A stretch of 64,000 nucleotides of DNA from Symbiodinium natans (taxonomy: Eukaryota > Sar > Dinophyceae > Suessiales > Symbiodiniaceae), in contig CAJNDS010002547.1 of NCBI GenBank assembly GCA_905221605.1, forward strand, positions 232,458 to 296,457, read 5' to 3'. A program made the position numbers and the translations under genes. The notes beneath the pieces are model-generated. The model worked only from the letters and a program-made list of their open reading frames with translations, was not told the origin of the DNA and did not search any database. Within the stretch, counting starts at the first letter, position 1. Each line of letters starts with the position of its first letter. Below, piece after piece: positions 1 through 10,495 of the stretch.

Positions 1-2635
1 GCTACTGCTACTACTACTCTACTCTTTGCCGTATTTCATGATTGCCAGAAGCATTGCAGATCTTGGCATTTGCGGGTATGAAGCTACTGGTTGTTCACTT
101 ATTGGAACAGGATTATACTGCCCTATCGAAGCTTTGTCCTGCCTCATCAATGCCACCTTGGACTTCGGGAGTTGCTGTCACGTCAACAGGTGTCTGGTAC
201 CTTCCGACATCCCGACTTCAACAAAAACAAGTCCACGTCCCAGTCTTCGTAATGCGACATTGTCCGAGCAGCATGTGTCTTTGTGCCAGATACCAGTGCT
301 CACACAAACCATCCCGCGGGGCTTTGCGGCTGAGCTCCCAGAGCCCATGGCGGCAGCCTAAGGGAAATATGGCTGAGGCGGGATCAACGAAGCCTTGAAA
401 TTTGGCTGCGAAGCCCATGCAGGCTTATAAACTTATACCTTCCTGCAAAGTTTGCCTTACAATTCTTTGTTTATGGTGCTCGTTGTGATGCCGGAGATAG
501 GACTCCGTAGCTACACAAATACACTGCGGCATGCGCTAGCATTGCCACCGATTATGGAAACCATGTCATGTCACGGGCTTTCCTCTGCACGCTCTCATCG
601 AGCCAGTAAGCGGGCGTTATTTTGCGAAAAAAGGGCTCTTGATGGCCCCTTGAAAGCCTCAACGAATTGTCTGGGTCCTCTGGGGCGCGCATGTGCGCCG
701 TCTTCTTGCACTGCGGGCTCTGTGATTGAAACACCACCACGAAGCTAGCGCCGTGCGAATGCTCATCGCTTACGAGGTATTCAACAGGTTTCCAAGTGAA
801 AAGTCACCTCGTAACGAAGACGCATATTGAACGACACATGGGTTTGCGTCCCCTCTACGTACAGCTTGCAATCCTTCGCTTGTTCTGAAGACTGTCTTCA
901 AGCTCCTACGGCATCCATCTACCGCGATCTTGACCTGCAACCAGAACGGACATGACATGCAGCGAAGAACTGCATTTACGTCTGCTTGTCTTTGCACAGC
1001 CTCAAGTCATTGGGAAGCAGAAAAGATCACTTCGAAAACCGCATTATTGCCGCTCCGTCAGCTGTACAGCTTTGGGAGGATGCAAGCTAGCTGTAGCGCT
1101 ACACACTGTACATAGCCAACTTGCTGAAAATTATGCCACATCGCCAAAATCTGAAAATTCTGCGCAGGAAGACTCACAGAAGCCAGAAGCCAACCGATGC
1201 GCTAAACATTCTCCTAGAGTTCACTTGACGCTGTTGGAAGCAGCTCCACCTGCACAACCCGAAGCCTGCGTGTCCCTTCGTAAAAAATTTCAAGCGTCGA
1301 AGAAAAGTCGGGCTAAGTGCCGCGCAAAGGGTAGAGGTTCCGCCACCCCCGGCAAAGCTCTCCAACCATCCCCGGGAACTGTTGCAGCAGAGGCCTGCAG
1401 CACAAGTCTTCTCTCCTGCTTCAGCTCTGAGTTTGCCCTCAGGGCCCAAGCTTCGCCATTGGCCATTCGAGCACTGCCCAACAAGCTGTCACAACATGGC
1501 TTCCTGCTTGGAGAGTCCGAGTCCAGAACTTTTGCTATGTACACTCCTTTGCCGTCTGGTGCATCAATCCACCTTCGCCATGATCATTCTACAAAAGTGG
1601 GTGGGGGATCGCGGCACGTTGACAAAGCGCAGGGAAGTGACCCAAGAACCCAAAAAATCTAACCATACTTTTGCACACGGGACACCATTGGCCATCACCG
1701 CGATTCCAATAGATATATGCACCTCAACGCCGTGTGCAATCTGGGGGACCCACAGTCTATCACACAAACGTCTGAGGCCATCGCCGTTTTCAGCCTCGTA
1801 CCAGGGAGTCTGCTGGTCACTGAGCTGCAGCCACCTTTGCAGGATTTAAAGACATATCTCAACCCTTTTCGCATGAGACACGTGTAGCTAAGCTGAGCAC
1901 ATCTTTTCAGCATCCCAGCGTTGCTCTGCGCAGGTTAGGCTGAAGCCAACAGGAATCACCTCCCGCATAAGCCGGAACGTTTGCCCAGTCTCCGTGGACA
2001 TCGCAGCAAGAAATTATTAAAGCACCCGCGCAACGTTTGCGCAAAACTTTGCAAAACTCCAAGAGGCCTCGGGATGCCTCTGAGTGTAGACTACGTTGAC
2101 ACTCTGCGAGCCAGAGTTGGATACACCTTAGAAGTCTGTATGTCTTAAGACAGTTGCATCAGCAGTCAATGTCCCAGTCAGATGCAGTGAGATGCAAAGA
2201 AGTCTGCACTGAGGTTCCCAGCGAAGTTGAGCAGGGGCGGGGCGCGGCTTACGAAGGTATCTGGTATCGAGCTCGTGTTCAATTCAAGCGACAATGCTAC
2301 ACACAGAAGTGGCCAAGCCAGATGTCCAAGCCAATCTGAAGTCTATTTGCCGCCAAGGAACTCTGCCAGAACCGACATCACCTCATTCATGTCGGCAGCA
2401 GGCGGCTAAAAGCAGCGACAGGCAAGCCATCCAAGCAAGGAGAGCCCAAAACAACTCCAGCGAAACTGGGACCATTCCGGCATTGCACGTCAGAATTTGG
2501 GTGGCACACCTCCTTGGCACGCGCATCCTGCAGTTCAAACGTCCAAGGCAGGACTGGTCGTGACAGAAAATGTCTGCGAGTGCCGGGATGCCTGTGCGAC
2601 CTCCATTGGGCTGGCGCGCGCCTGCAAGAAGAGGA
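1..2635. other. No recognisable gene; possible exons only
   Basis: Short open stretches occur on both strands, but none shows a domain I can name. The minus strand around 1290-1770 reads in protein-like fashion in two short blocks, for example near 1600-1760, and could hold exons of the split gene that follows. No start, splice pair or family motif fixes a gene, and no tandem repeat stands out. Confidence 0.4.
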
Positions 2636-3583
2636 TCCAGGCGCTCGACGCCACGAGCTTCAAAATCAGACGAGGCCTGGCCCTTGCCGTGGGGATCGGC
2701 ACCAGCCTCCAGCAGAGCCCTTGCCTCGAAAGGAGGACAGAAGGAAATTGAGGGGGAAGCCTCGCAAAACCTTCCAACAGTCGCGTCGAAAAGCCAAAGA
2801 GATGTCCATGAGATCCTTGAGATCCGGGCTCCTACTGGGAGGTTGTTGGATGCCATGCGGTGCAGCGGCGTCATCCCGTAGGTGTCCAAGGCTTCTACCT
2901 GCACACTGAAATCACACAAAGAAGCCCTCACAAAAACTTTGTAATCTCGATTTGTGTTCAGAGCGTTATTCCTGCCCTGCACCATGTTCCCCAGTATCGG
3001 TGTGGCTGTTGGATATTGAAGACAAGCATTCTCGGGCCTGGTCCCTGGAGTGCCACACCCCACCAGAGAAACCCGCAGAGTTGCAGTGCCAGAGTCTGGC
3101 CGAGTCAAAGAATCCCGCATAGAGTCCCACCGAGCATCCCTGGAGCGCCCCCAGAGCCCGCAGAGGGCGGGGCTGCGGCGCAGGGTGGGATCGAAGTAAA
3201 AAGATGTTAAACGGCAAGCGGGCCTTGGCACCACGCCTGGCACAGCATCTCACTTTCAACATGAGGATACATGAGGCTTCGTGACAAGCTCCTGATCAGG
3301 TACTCCGTGGCGTGCTGATTATCCCGACCTGGGCTCAGAGCTCGAAGGTCCTGTCTCATCCTACGCCGGCCTCCAGGCACCAAGGCAGCTGCCCATGCCG
3401 CACATGTGCAAGGGAGTGGCACCTTTGCATTGCATGTATTGCCAGAGCGCAGCTCGAAAGAGCACAGGCCACCAAGATAAACATGACAATGCAAACACGG
3501 CGCCCCCGGTGGAAACATCATTTGCCAAATCCGGATACTTGTCCAGCAACCTGGAGGCAATGCCAAATAGTGCGAAGTGCAGT
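2636..3583 (-). CDS. Ankyrin-repeat protein, split gene (partial model)
   Basis: At least two ankyrin repeats can be read on the minus strand, in pieces. Around 3428-3381 the frame reads KGATPLHMCGMG, and around 2898-2836 it reads DTYGMTPLHRMASNNLP. The latter continues in phase into ARALLEAGADPHGKG from 2724 if an intron at 2835-2725 is removed. That intron is 111 nt, has donor GTAGGA and acceptor TTTCGAG followed by G. Joining the two gives a 33-residue ankyrin unit with the hallmark TPLH and LLEAGAD. A further piece with LLDKYPDLAND begins at about 3583, after an acceptor reading CCCCAG. Ankyrin repeats mediate protein binding, so no enzyme activity can be inferred. The start, stop and other exons are unresolved. 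The TPLH signatures make the repeat call fairly safe; the gene limits are not. Confidence 0.5.
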
Positions 3584-5204
3584 CTGGGGTAACTGGTCAC
3601 AGAAGACTCGTAACTTGAGCTCGGGCGGTTTCAGAGCTGCAGGCCCCTTCCTCAGTGCCTGCGCCCAGTGCTTCTGGAAACTCAAACTAGTAACTAGTCC
3701 ACTCCAAGCGCTTCGGCAGCTGCTCGCAATCGGTAGTTAAGTCTGAGCGACCCCCATGTGCCTCATTTATCGGCGTGTAGCCTCCCCCGGCGTAGACCGG
3801 ACCAGGCCGCGGGTTATGATTCTGGTACTGCCTCGAAGGCCGTTCAACCCATGCCATCAATTGCAAATACCTCTCGTCCAGTGGACAATGACATCAACGG
3901 ATGGCGACCGCCTGCCAATGACGACGCTGCCAGCTGCATCGCGCTTGACGATGCCACCATAGATGCCTGAATCGCGTTGTGCTCCAACTTTGCTCCTCTG
4001 CTGAACTTCCCCTGTTTCTGCTGGACATATTGTTGTACGTCTTCCTATCATTATGATTAGCATTTTTGCTTTTATTTTTCTTATTCTTGGCACACCCGGG
4101 CGGTCCTCTGAACTCTTCTTCTTTTGGGAACAGGTTCTGGGGAATGAGGGTCGGTCAGGGTAAGCACGCTCCTGAGCGGAGTCTACGCTGAGACCCTCGT
4201 GCGATTCGCACGCCCCGGTGTTCGGGGTCTGTGGTGGACCGGCAGTTGGATGAGCTGATCTCGCTATCTTTGTGCCTCCCTTGCTAGTCACTCGGTGCTA
4301 TCGGCTCCCGCGGTTCTATGGTGGCTACCGCTTGGTGAGGGCATATGCTTTGACCTGGGCAGCTGATGCAATGGCTCAGTGGAAAAGTAGTGAAAGTGTC
4401 TAGGCGGGGGACAAACTTGATTCAAGGTGCTGTTCTCTTGGCATGCTCAAGGCTCTGAATCTTTGAATGAAGTTGGTCGCGCGAGCACGCAACGGGCCAT
4501 ATAGGCCGAACCCCTTCAGTGTCGAACCAGTGGCCTGGGCCCACAGTGTCCGCGTAAGGGTCAAACCTGTCACAAACAACATGGCATCATCACACTCTTT
4601 GGATTGCACAGCTATGCACACTGAGGCAGAAATGCTCTGTGCTCAACGGCTCAATATGCAACAAGGCTAAAGGCACCCCTCGTTGTCGGTCTTGCCGGGC
4701 GTGCCATATTTCTCTGCCATGCCAGGTGCATAAGGATCGTGCCTTGATATTGTCTCACTCACTTTGCTTACAAATATGCTCATGCAGATTCTCTCAGAAG
4801 CATGTGGGTCCCCTGCGTAATGCGCACACCATCGGCCCGGTAGTAGTCTGACCTCGGATACGAGTCGGTACTCGGTACGGTTTGGGGCCCTGATGCGAAG
4901 GCCCGAAGAGCTGTGTCAAGCGAAGGCAGAACTGCACACAACTTCCTTGCAAACCTGGGCCTGTACATAGCTTGAACTGGATTCGGTCCTTGCAGGAGGC
5001 AGGCTTCTTGAAGAACTGGGGATCCTCACTGTAAACCGAACGGAACACTGTCGTAACACTGGCCTCCAGCAAAAGGTGCAGGCTTTCCAGCGTGCAGGAG
5101 CTTTGAGCAGGCTACCTTGTTGAGAACAGCCACACCGTCATGCAAAACCGTAAAGCACGCGCACTACAAAAACTTGAGCACTTGCTTCGCCGGCCAGTCT
5201 CTTT
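3584..5204. other. Intergenic or intronic, no gene seen
   Basis: Only short, overlapping open frames with no recognisable motifs occur on either strand. A T-rich stretch lies at about 4020-4085. A minus-strand frame at 4794-5072 is open but shows no family signature. Nothing here supports a gene. Confidence 0.4.
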
Positions 5205-6392
5205 TCAGTCAGGGCAGCGAAGCGTCACGTTCAGGATGCGATCACCCCGCAGAAAATGAGTTTGCTTGCAGCTGCCTGATCGCAAAGACCAATACTTGCA
5301 GCAGCCGCTTGCATCACCGGACAGTGAGTACTGGCCATCTTGGGAAATGGCTACAGATCGAACAGCATCGCCGTGCCCTTCTAGGGTCAGCGAGCACAAC
5401 CCTGTGGACAGGCCCCAGACTTTGCACATGCCATCAAAGCAACCTGTGAAAATCAAGTCTGCACGAGGACAGACTGCCATGGCAAGGACCGGTGCACTGT
5501 GACCCAAGATTGTGATTTCACAGTCGCCACTCGCACAAGACCAAACTTTCACGGAGCCGTCAAACGAGGCGGTCACCACTCGATCAGCTCCAGCAAAAGA
5601 GGCGCACGTGACGACGCCAGCATGTCCACGGAGTGTGTGCAAACACTGTCCAGTCTTGACACACCAGAGTCTCGCAAGCTCATCACAGCCTCCCGTAACG
5701 GCAAGTTTGACGTCCGGAGACAAGGAAGCTGACTGTACTGGGGCGCTGTGCCGACACATGGACCTCAAACAAACACCACTCTCTGTGCTCCACACCCGCG
5801 CTGTTCCATTTTCACTACCGGTGATACAAAAACTTCCACATTTGGAGATTGCTACTGCAAGGACACTTCCGCAACGCGCTGTCGCTGTGAATGTTTTCTT
5901 GCAAATACCGTGCTCGGTGTAGAGACGCGCCACACCCTGGGGATATCCTGCAAGAACGATCGAAGCATCCTCGGAAAAAGTGACACAGTGAGCAGCGCAG
6001 CGAGCGTCAGAATCTTCATGGGCAGAGAACGAGAAGGACTTTGCTCTTCTGTTCGCCTCCGGGTCCCAGAAGACCGTGTTGTTCTCCGAGCTCAATATGG
6101 CAAGTCGCGGCGGCCGTCTCACAACAAAGAAGGAATCCTCCGGATCAACGTCTATGCCTTCTAGTGTAGCTAGAAGCTCTGTGCCGTCCAAACTTCGACC
6201 CTTAAAAACCCCGCGCAACTGCTTCACCTCATGACGCTCCACTGGCAAGGATGCCAGCAGCTCAGCAACTGAAGACCCTGGCCAAAGAGAGACCACGGAT
6301 AGCACTTCCCCACTCAATGCCCACCGAACACAAACCGTGATCGAGGATGTGGAGTCATCCAACGGCGCCGCAGCCTTCCGTTTAGAACTCAT
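5205..6392 (-). CDS. Ubiquitin-like plus WD40 repeat protein
   Basis: One uninterrupted frame of 395 codons. I chose the ATG at 6392 because the frame extends upstream only through a GTG and low-complexity serine/threonine. Residues about 18-93 resemble a ubiquitin-like fold, with the leucine-rich spacing and basic patch seen in many dinoflagellate N-terminal modules. Residues about 98-390 form a WD40 beta-propeller of six to seven blades, with recurring ends such as ARVWS, ARLWC, VKVWS, CKVWG and CKYWS, each preceded by GH or SGS/TGS-type turns. WD40 propellers are scaffolds, often in ubiquitin ligase or RNA-processing complexes; the partner cannot be told from sequence. No intron is needed, unlike the neighbouring genes, which would suit a retroposed copy. 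The domain call is strong and the function is unknown. Confidence 0.85.
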   Translation of the reverse strand: MSSKRKAAAPLDDSTSSITVCVRWALSGEVLSVVSLWPGSSVAELLASLPVERHEVKQLRGVFKGRSLDGTELLATLEGIDVDPEDSFFVVRRPPRLAILSSENNTVFWDPEANRRAKSFSFSAHEDSDARCAAHCVTFSEDASIVLAGYPQGVARLYTEHGICKKTFTATARCGSVLAVAISKCGSFCITGSENGTARVWSTESGVCLRSMCRHSAPVQSASLSPDVKLAVTGGCDELARLWCVKTGQCLHTLRGHAGVVTCASFAGADRVVTASFDGSVKVWSCASGDCEITILGHSAPVLAMAVCPRADLIFTGCFDGMCKVWGLSTGLCSLTLEGHGDAVRSVAISQDGQYSLSGDASGCCKYWSLRSGSCKQTHFLRGDRILNVTLRCPD

Positions 6393-6479
6393 CGCTTGCA
6401 GAGAATCACTGATCACAGAAGATTGATGACTTGTCACAGAAGTGGTCGAACGGACATACTCTGCTTTGCGCACATGAGT

Positions 6480-7165
6480 GCTGGATGGATAAGTGACAAG
6501 TCAACAACAGCCCTTTGAGCAACTTCTGCTCTCAACTTGCAAGTTTAACACTACTTGTCTGAGCTTCTGGAAGCGGCTGTCACTGCATGTTCCAAGCACT
6601 TGGGCAAAGCACTTCCTAGCAGTCGCAGCTGCATCTCAGAGCTAGTTGCATCGAACCACAGTTTTTTTTTAAGCCGGCCGGCTATCTGTCAAGGGCGCAA
6701 AATATCGAGTTTAGACATGTTTACATGACATGTGCTGCACGACATGCGCTACTGGTCTACCTGTGCTCACGGCTGGCCAATATGGAACAAAGACCAAGAA
6801 TCATGGGCAGCTGCACGACATGATACAGGCTTTCTGGGATCCCAGCTGCAGTCACCAGACTCCTAAACATCCATCCACAGTGGCGAAATATGTGATATTT
6901 GCCTCGCGAGAAGATATAATGATACGATGATAGGCTTGCCACATTGTATGTGCTTGCATGTTTTTTGATCAGTCTGCTTTCGTAGCTGCATCTGATCTTT
7001 GAGCGCCTGGATGGGACACTTGAGACAGAACCATGAAAAGACGCCAGCAAAAGACCTTCAACACAGATGCAATCCACCGCCAGCCAGCAAGATGCAACCA
7101 TAGATGCAGAGATCGATCTTTCCTTCGGTTTTCCACAGAAGGGCGGGTGGCAATTCTACGTTCCA
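6480..7165. other. Gap between genes
   Basis: No convincing gene. The stretch contains a T8 run near 6663 and otherwise mixed sequence. It would hold the 5' flank of the WD40 gene and the 3' flank of the methyltransferase gene, both on the minus strand. Confidence 0.4.
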
Positions 7166-8358
7166 TCACCATCCTTGTCTTGCAAGCTCAGCCCTTAAGC
7201 GACCCAAGCGTTCATACTCAGGGCTCAAGGAAGACTCTTGAGAAGCCTGCTGCAGTGTGGGGTGGCGCTTCGTATGAATTGCAACGCACCACTGGACATA
7301 TGCCCTCTGCTCTTCGCGGCTGAAGGACCAATGTCCTGAGGGACATGTGGCCCTGCGACAGCGTGTGACCTCGGCCAGAACCGCAGCCACCAAATTTGAG
7401 ATGGCCAGCCCTGCAACTTTGGCAGGAGCCGGGACGTAAACACTGCTGCTTACGACCTGATCATTAAGATGAGAGCTGTTACAGCTCAGCCAGAGTGCCA
7501 GCTTCTCTTCGCAAAAAGCCGGGGCACTAAAGAAATTCACTGCACCTACATGATGCGTCTGGGCTATACCTACTCTAGTAAAGCCTCTTCGGTCTAGATG
7601 GTGGAGGCAGTCTCCGACAGACTCGAAGACCCGACTACAGACCCAAAGGTTGGAACCTTCGGACTTCATTACCTGGCGGTTCGCCAGAGGATCGAAGGCC
7701 TTGGTGGCCTCGAAGATGAAGTGCACTTCTGAGACCTGCGACTTCCCCACAAGCAATTGCAAACTTCGTATTGAAATTGCCGAGTACCATGCACTGCTTA
7801 CATTTCTGGGGCATGACTTTACACATGCAGTCAGGCCCATCATGACTCATGACCTGTCAGGACCTCATGGCCACGGGCCGTTACCCTACAACTGCTGCGC
7901 AAAACTACCCAATACTACCCAACCTAAACAAGTCCTAGCTGCAAGTTGCACGAGCAACGCACTTGAGGCTAGAGGCAACACAAAGCTTGTGCGAATTTTG
8001 CAAAACTGGCACAGGAAATGCAGAAGCAACTGCAATGTAATCGACCAGTCGGAGGACGCGATCGGCAAGCGGGTAAAAGGCAGAACAGAAGAGGCAGCAT
8101 AAAGTGAGGGTTGACACACTCCCTATCCCAGTCTGAGCACGAGCCAAGCCACTCCAAAAGCGTCGCAACCTCGAAGGATTGCTGCTGCATCTAGCCTTGC
8201 TGCCACAAACACTCTGCAGATTGACAAGGAGCAGTTGACAGGAATGCCAGCTGTAGATCGCACGATGCCCTTGCAAGGACCCCTTGCCTGTCAGGATCTT
8301 CCAACACCACGACCAGACCTCTCTGCCGCTTGCGAGAAATTGCCAAGAACTTCTCCAT
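7166..8358 (-). CDS. SpoU/TrmH-type RNA 2'-O-ribose methyltransferase, split gene
   Basis: Two exons are visible. The first starts at an ATG at 8358 or upstream and reads LVVVLEDPDR, the first beta strand typical of SpoU/TrmH (SPOUT) enzymes. It ends at about 8288 at a GC donor (CAG|GCAAGG). The last runs 7735-7166 after acceptor CGCAG, begins VSEVHFIFEATKAFDP and stops at 7166. It contains a SPOUT-like block KLALWLSCNSSHLND, where classical enzymes have a GNE-type glycine-rich motif. VYVPAPAKVAGLAISN then occupies the place of the SLNVS knot motif. These enzymes methylate ribose 2'-OH groups in tRNA or rRNA using S-adenosylmethionine. The exon phases do not match (2 versus 0), so at least one middle exon, expected to hold the N-x-G-x-x-x-R motif, lies at 7740-8287 and was not found. 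The motif residues are divergent, so substrate and activity are uncertain. Confidence 0.5.
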
Positions 8359-9060
8359 GCGAGCACCAGATGCTCCCGACAGCAAATCCTTGCAGCCTGG
8401 TCGTGTTTGATATGTTCCGCATGACCGGCCCACTGCAGCACTGCTACAATTTCATATGGTCATCTTTCGATGTCAAATGCAGGCCACCTTCGGATGGGTC
8501 CGCGGGAGCCTGCTTCAGCTCAGCTGACCTGACATAGGATGGAAGCAGCAACCGCATATCTACAAACAAGATGAGACTGCAAGTGCAAAAGGAGTTGCCT
8601 CATCTGAAAGCTTGGCAAGGAGCCAAAGAGCATCTGCCTGACAACCTGCAATCCAGGTCTGAGAAATCTGACAACATCCAGGCTTAACGCCTTACTCACA
8701 CCAGACCAGGCACTTCAGAGAGTATGATCGTGACGGACGCTGCCACGTTGAGGCTTTGCACCTCCGCTCTCGGGCATGACTTCGAAAACTTTGCGGCTGG
8801 GCTGCAACTCTGCCCTGCAACACTCACTGCTGTGCGGGATCGAGCACCATGCCAGACATCGGGATGAAGATCTTCCTGGGCAGAAAGACACATCCCGACA
8901 GACATATACATATATATATATGTGGCTGATACCTTTAGGGTTCTTTTTGCTTAGCCTGCATGTGTAGTATTTAAAAATCAAAGCAAAATGCATCATTTAT
9001 ATTTGTTCCTTTGCAACAACACACACGCTAGAAGTTACGGACTTCCTCATTGATTGAGAT
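8359..9060. other. No gene recognised
   Basis: No domain is readable on either strand. A short (TA)n tract at about 8900-8920 precedes the telomere-like block. The region could contain 5' exons of the methyltransferase gene. Confidence 0.35.
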
Positions 9061-9075
9061 AATTGTTCACTGAAC

Positions 9076-9180
9076 CGAAGCCCCAAAACCCTAAACCCGT
9101 AAATCCTAAACCACAAATCCTAAACTAAACCCTAAAAAGAATGAACTTAGGGTATATATAAAGTTGAGGATGTAGGGTTG
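9076..9180. repeat. Degenerate telomere-like repeats (CCCTAAA type)
   Basis: Several imperfect CCCTAAA/CCTAAA units occur, such as AACCCTAAACCCG, CCTAAACCA and AAACCCTAAAAAG. The plant- and dinoflagellate-type telomere repeat is TTTAGGG, so this resembles an eroded interstitial telomeric tract at the start of the large repeat block. Confidence 0.6.
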
Positions 9181-9574
9181 AGGGCGGCTTCCTATCTGGT
9201 ACATGAAAGAGCTTCTCTATCTCGCAATACGTCGTGAGAGACCTCTAGCTTTTCGCAGGAAATGAGAGAGAGAGAGAGTTCTCTACTATGTCGAGTTTTC
9301 AGAAATAGCTTCTCTATCAATGAAGAGGTCATCAGAGAAGCCGTTTATCTCTTCATAGGAAATGACACAGCTCTTCTACCTTTTCTACTTGAGATCTCTC
9401 CTTTACTCTAACTAACAGTTTTGCAGGACTTTCTCTATCCCTTAAATGGGACAGGGCACAACTCATCAATTTCTATCTTCTACGTGAGAGAACTTCTTCT
9501 ATCTTTTAATAGGTCCTCTGAAAGCCCTCTCTTTGTAGGAAATGAGAGACCGCCCTTGCCTCTCCTCGTTTCCT

Positions 9575-9575
<1 letters not shown>

Positions 9576-9625
<50 letters not shown>
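9576..9625. repeat. (GA)n microsatellite
   Basis: Uninterrupted GA dinucleotides inside the first 0.9-kb unit. Confidence 0.95.
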
Positions 9626-9628
<3 letters not shown>

Positions 9629-10441
9629 TTCATTGAAAACAAAATACAGGAGGACTTGCATGTCCCATTAGGAGAGAGAGAGAGGAGCTCTCGCATTCTG
9701 CATTAAAAGAAAGAGGAATGGTTCATTTCCATTTTCTATGAGAAGATAGAGGAGAGGGGGGAGGGGGGGGGGAGGGCTCTCTCATTTCCAAACACGACAC
9801 AGAGGGACATAGAAAAGATATCGCATTTATTCGAAAGAGAGATCCTTCACTCAGAAAAAAACTAGTTCATTTCCAAGCAAACGAGGAGTTCTTTCATGTC
9901 CCATCTCTCATTTGAGAAGATTAGAGGAGCTCTTTCATCTCCTACTCAAAGATAGAAGAGTACATTGGTAATGCGTAAGAGATCAAAAGAGCTCTCTGAT
10001 GTCCTATCTTTTTCATATGTCGTCAATAGGTAGGGGAATCCTCAGCTCTACCGTTTCCTATCTGGTACATGAAAGAGCTTCTCTATCTCGCAATACGTCG
10101 TGAGAGACCTCCTCTAGCTTTTCGCAGGAAATGAGAGAGAGAGAGTTCTCTACTATGTCGAGTTTTCAGAAATAGCTTCTCTATCAATGAAGAGGTCATC
10201 AGAGAAGCCGTTTATCTCTTCATAGGAAATGACACAGCTCTTCTACCTTTTCTACTTGAGATCTCTCCTTTACTCTAACTAACAGTTTTGCAGGACTTTC
10301 TCTATCCCTTAAATGGGACAGGACACAACTCATCAATTTCTATCTTCTACGTGAGAGAACTTCTTCTATCTTTTAATAGGTCCTCTGAAAGCACCTATCT
10401 TTGTAGGAAATGAGAGACCGCCCTTGCCTCTTTCATTTCCT

Positions 10442-10442
<1 letters not shown>

Positions 10443-10492
<50 letters not shown>
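10443..10492. repeat. (GA)n microsatellite
   Basis: The equivalent GA tract in the second 0.9-kb unit, of almost the same length as the one at 9576. Confidence 0.95.

Positions 10493-10495
<3 letters not shown>

Noticed and set aside
3857-4291. 144-codon minus-strand frame
   Set aside because: No domain, ordinary length for random open frames at this base composition, and no splice or start support.
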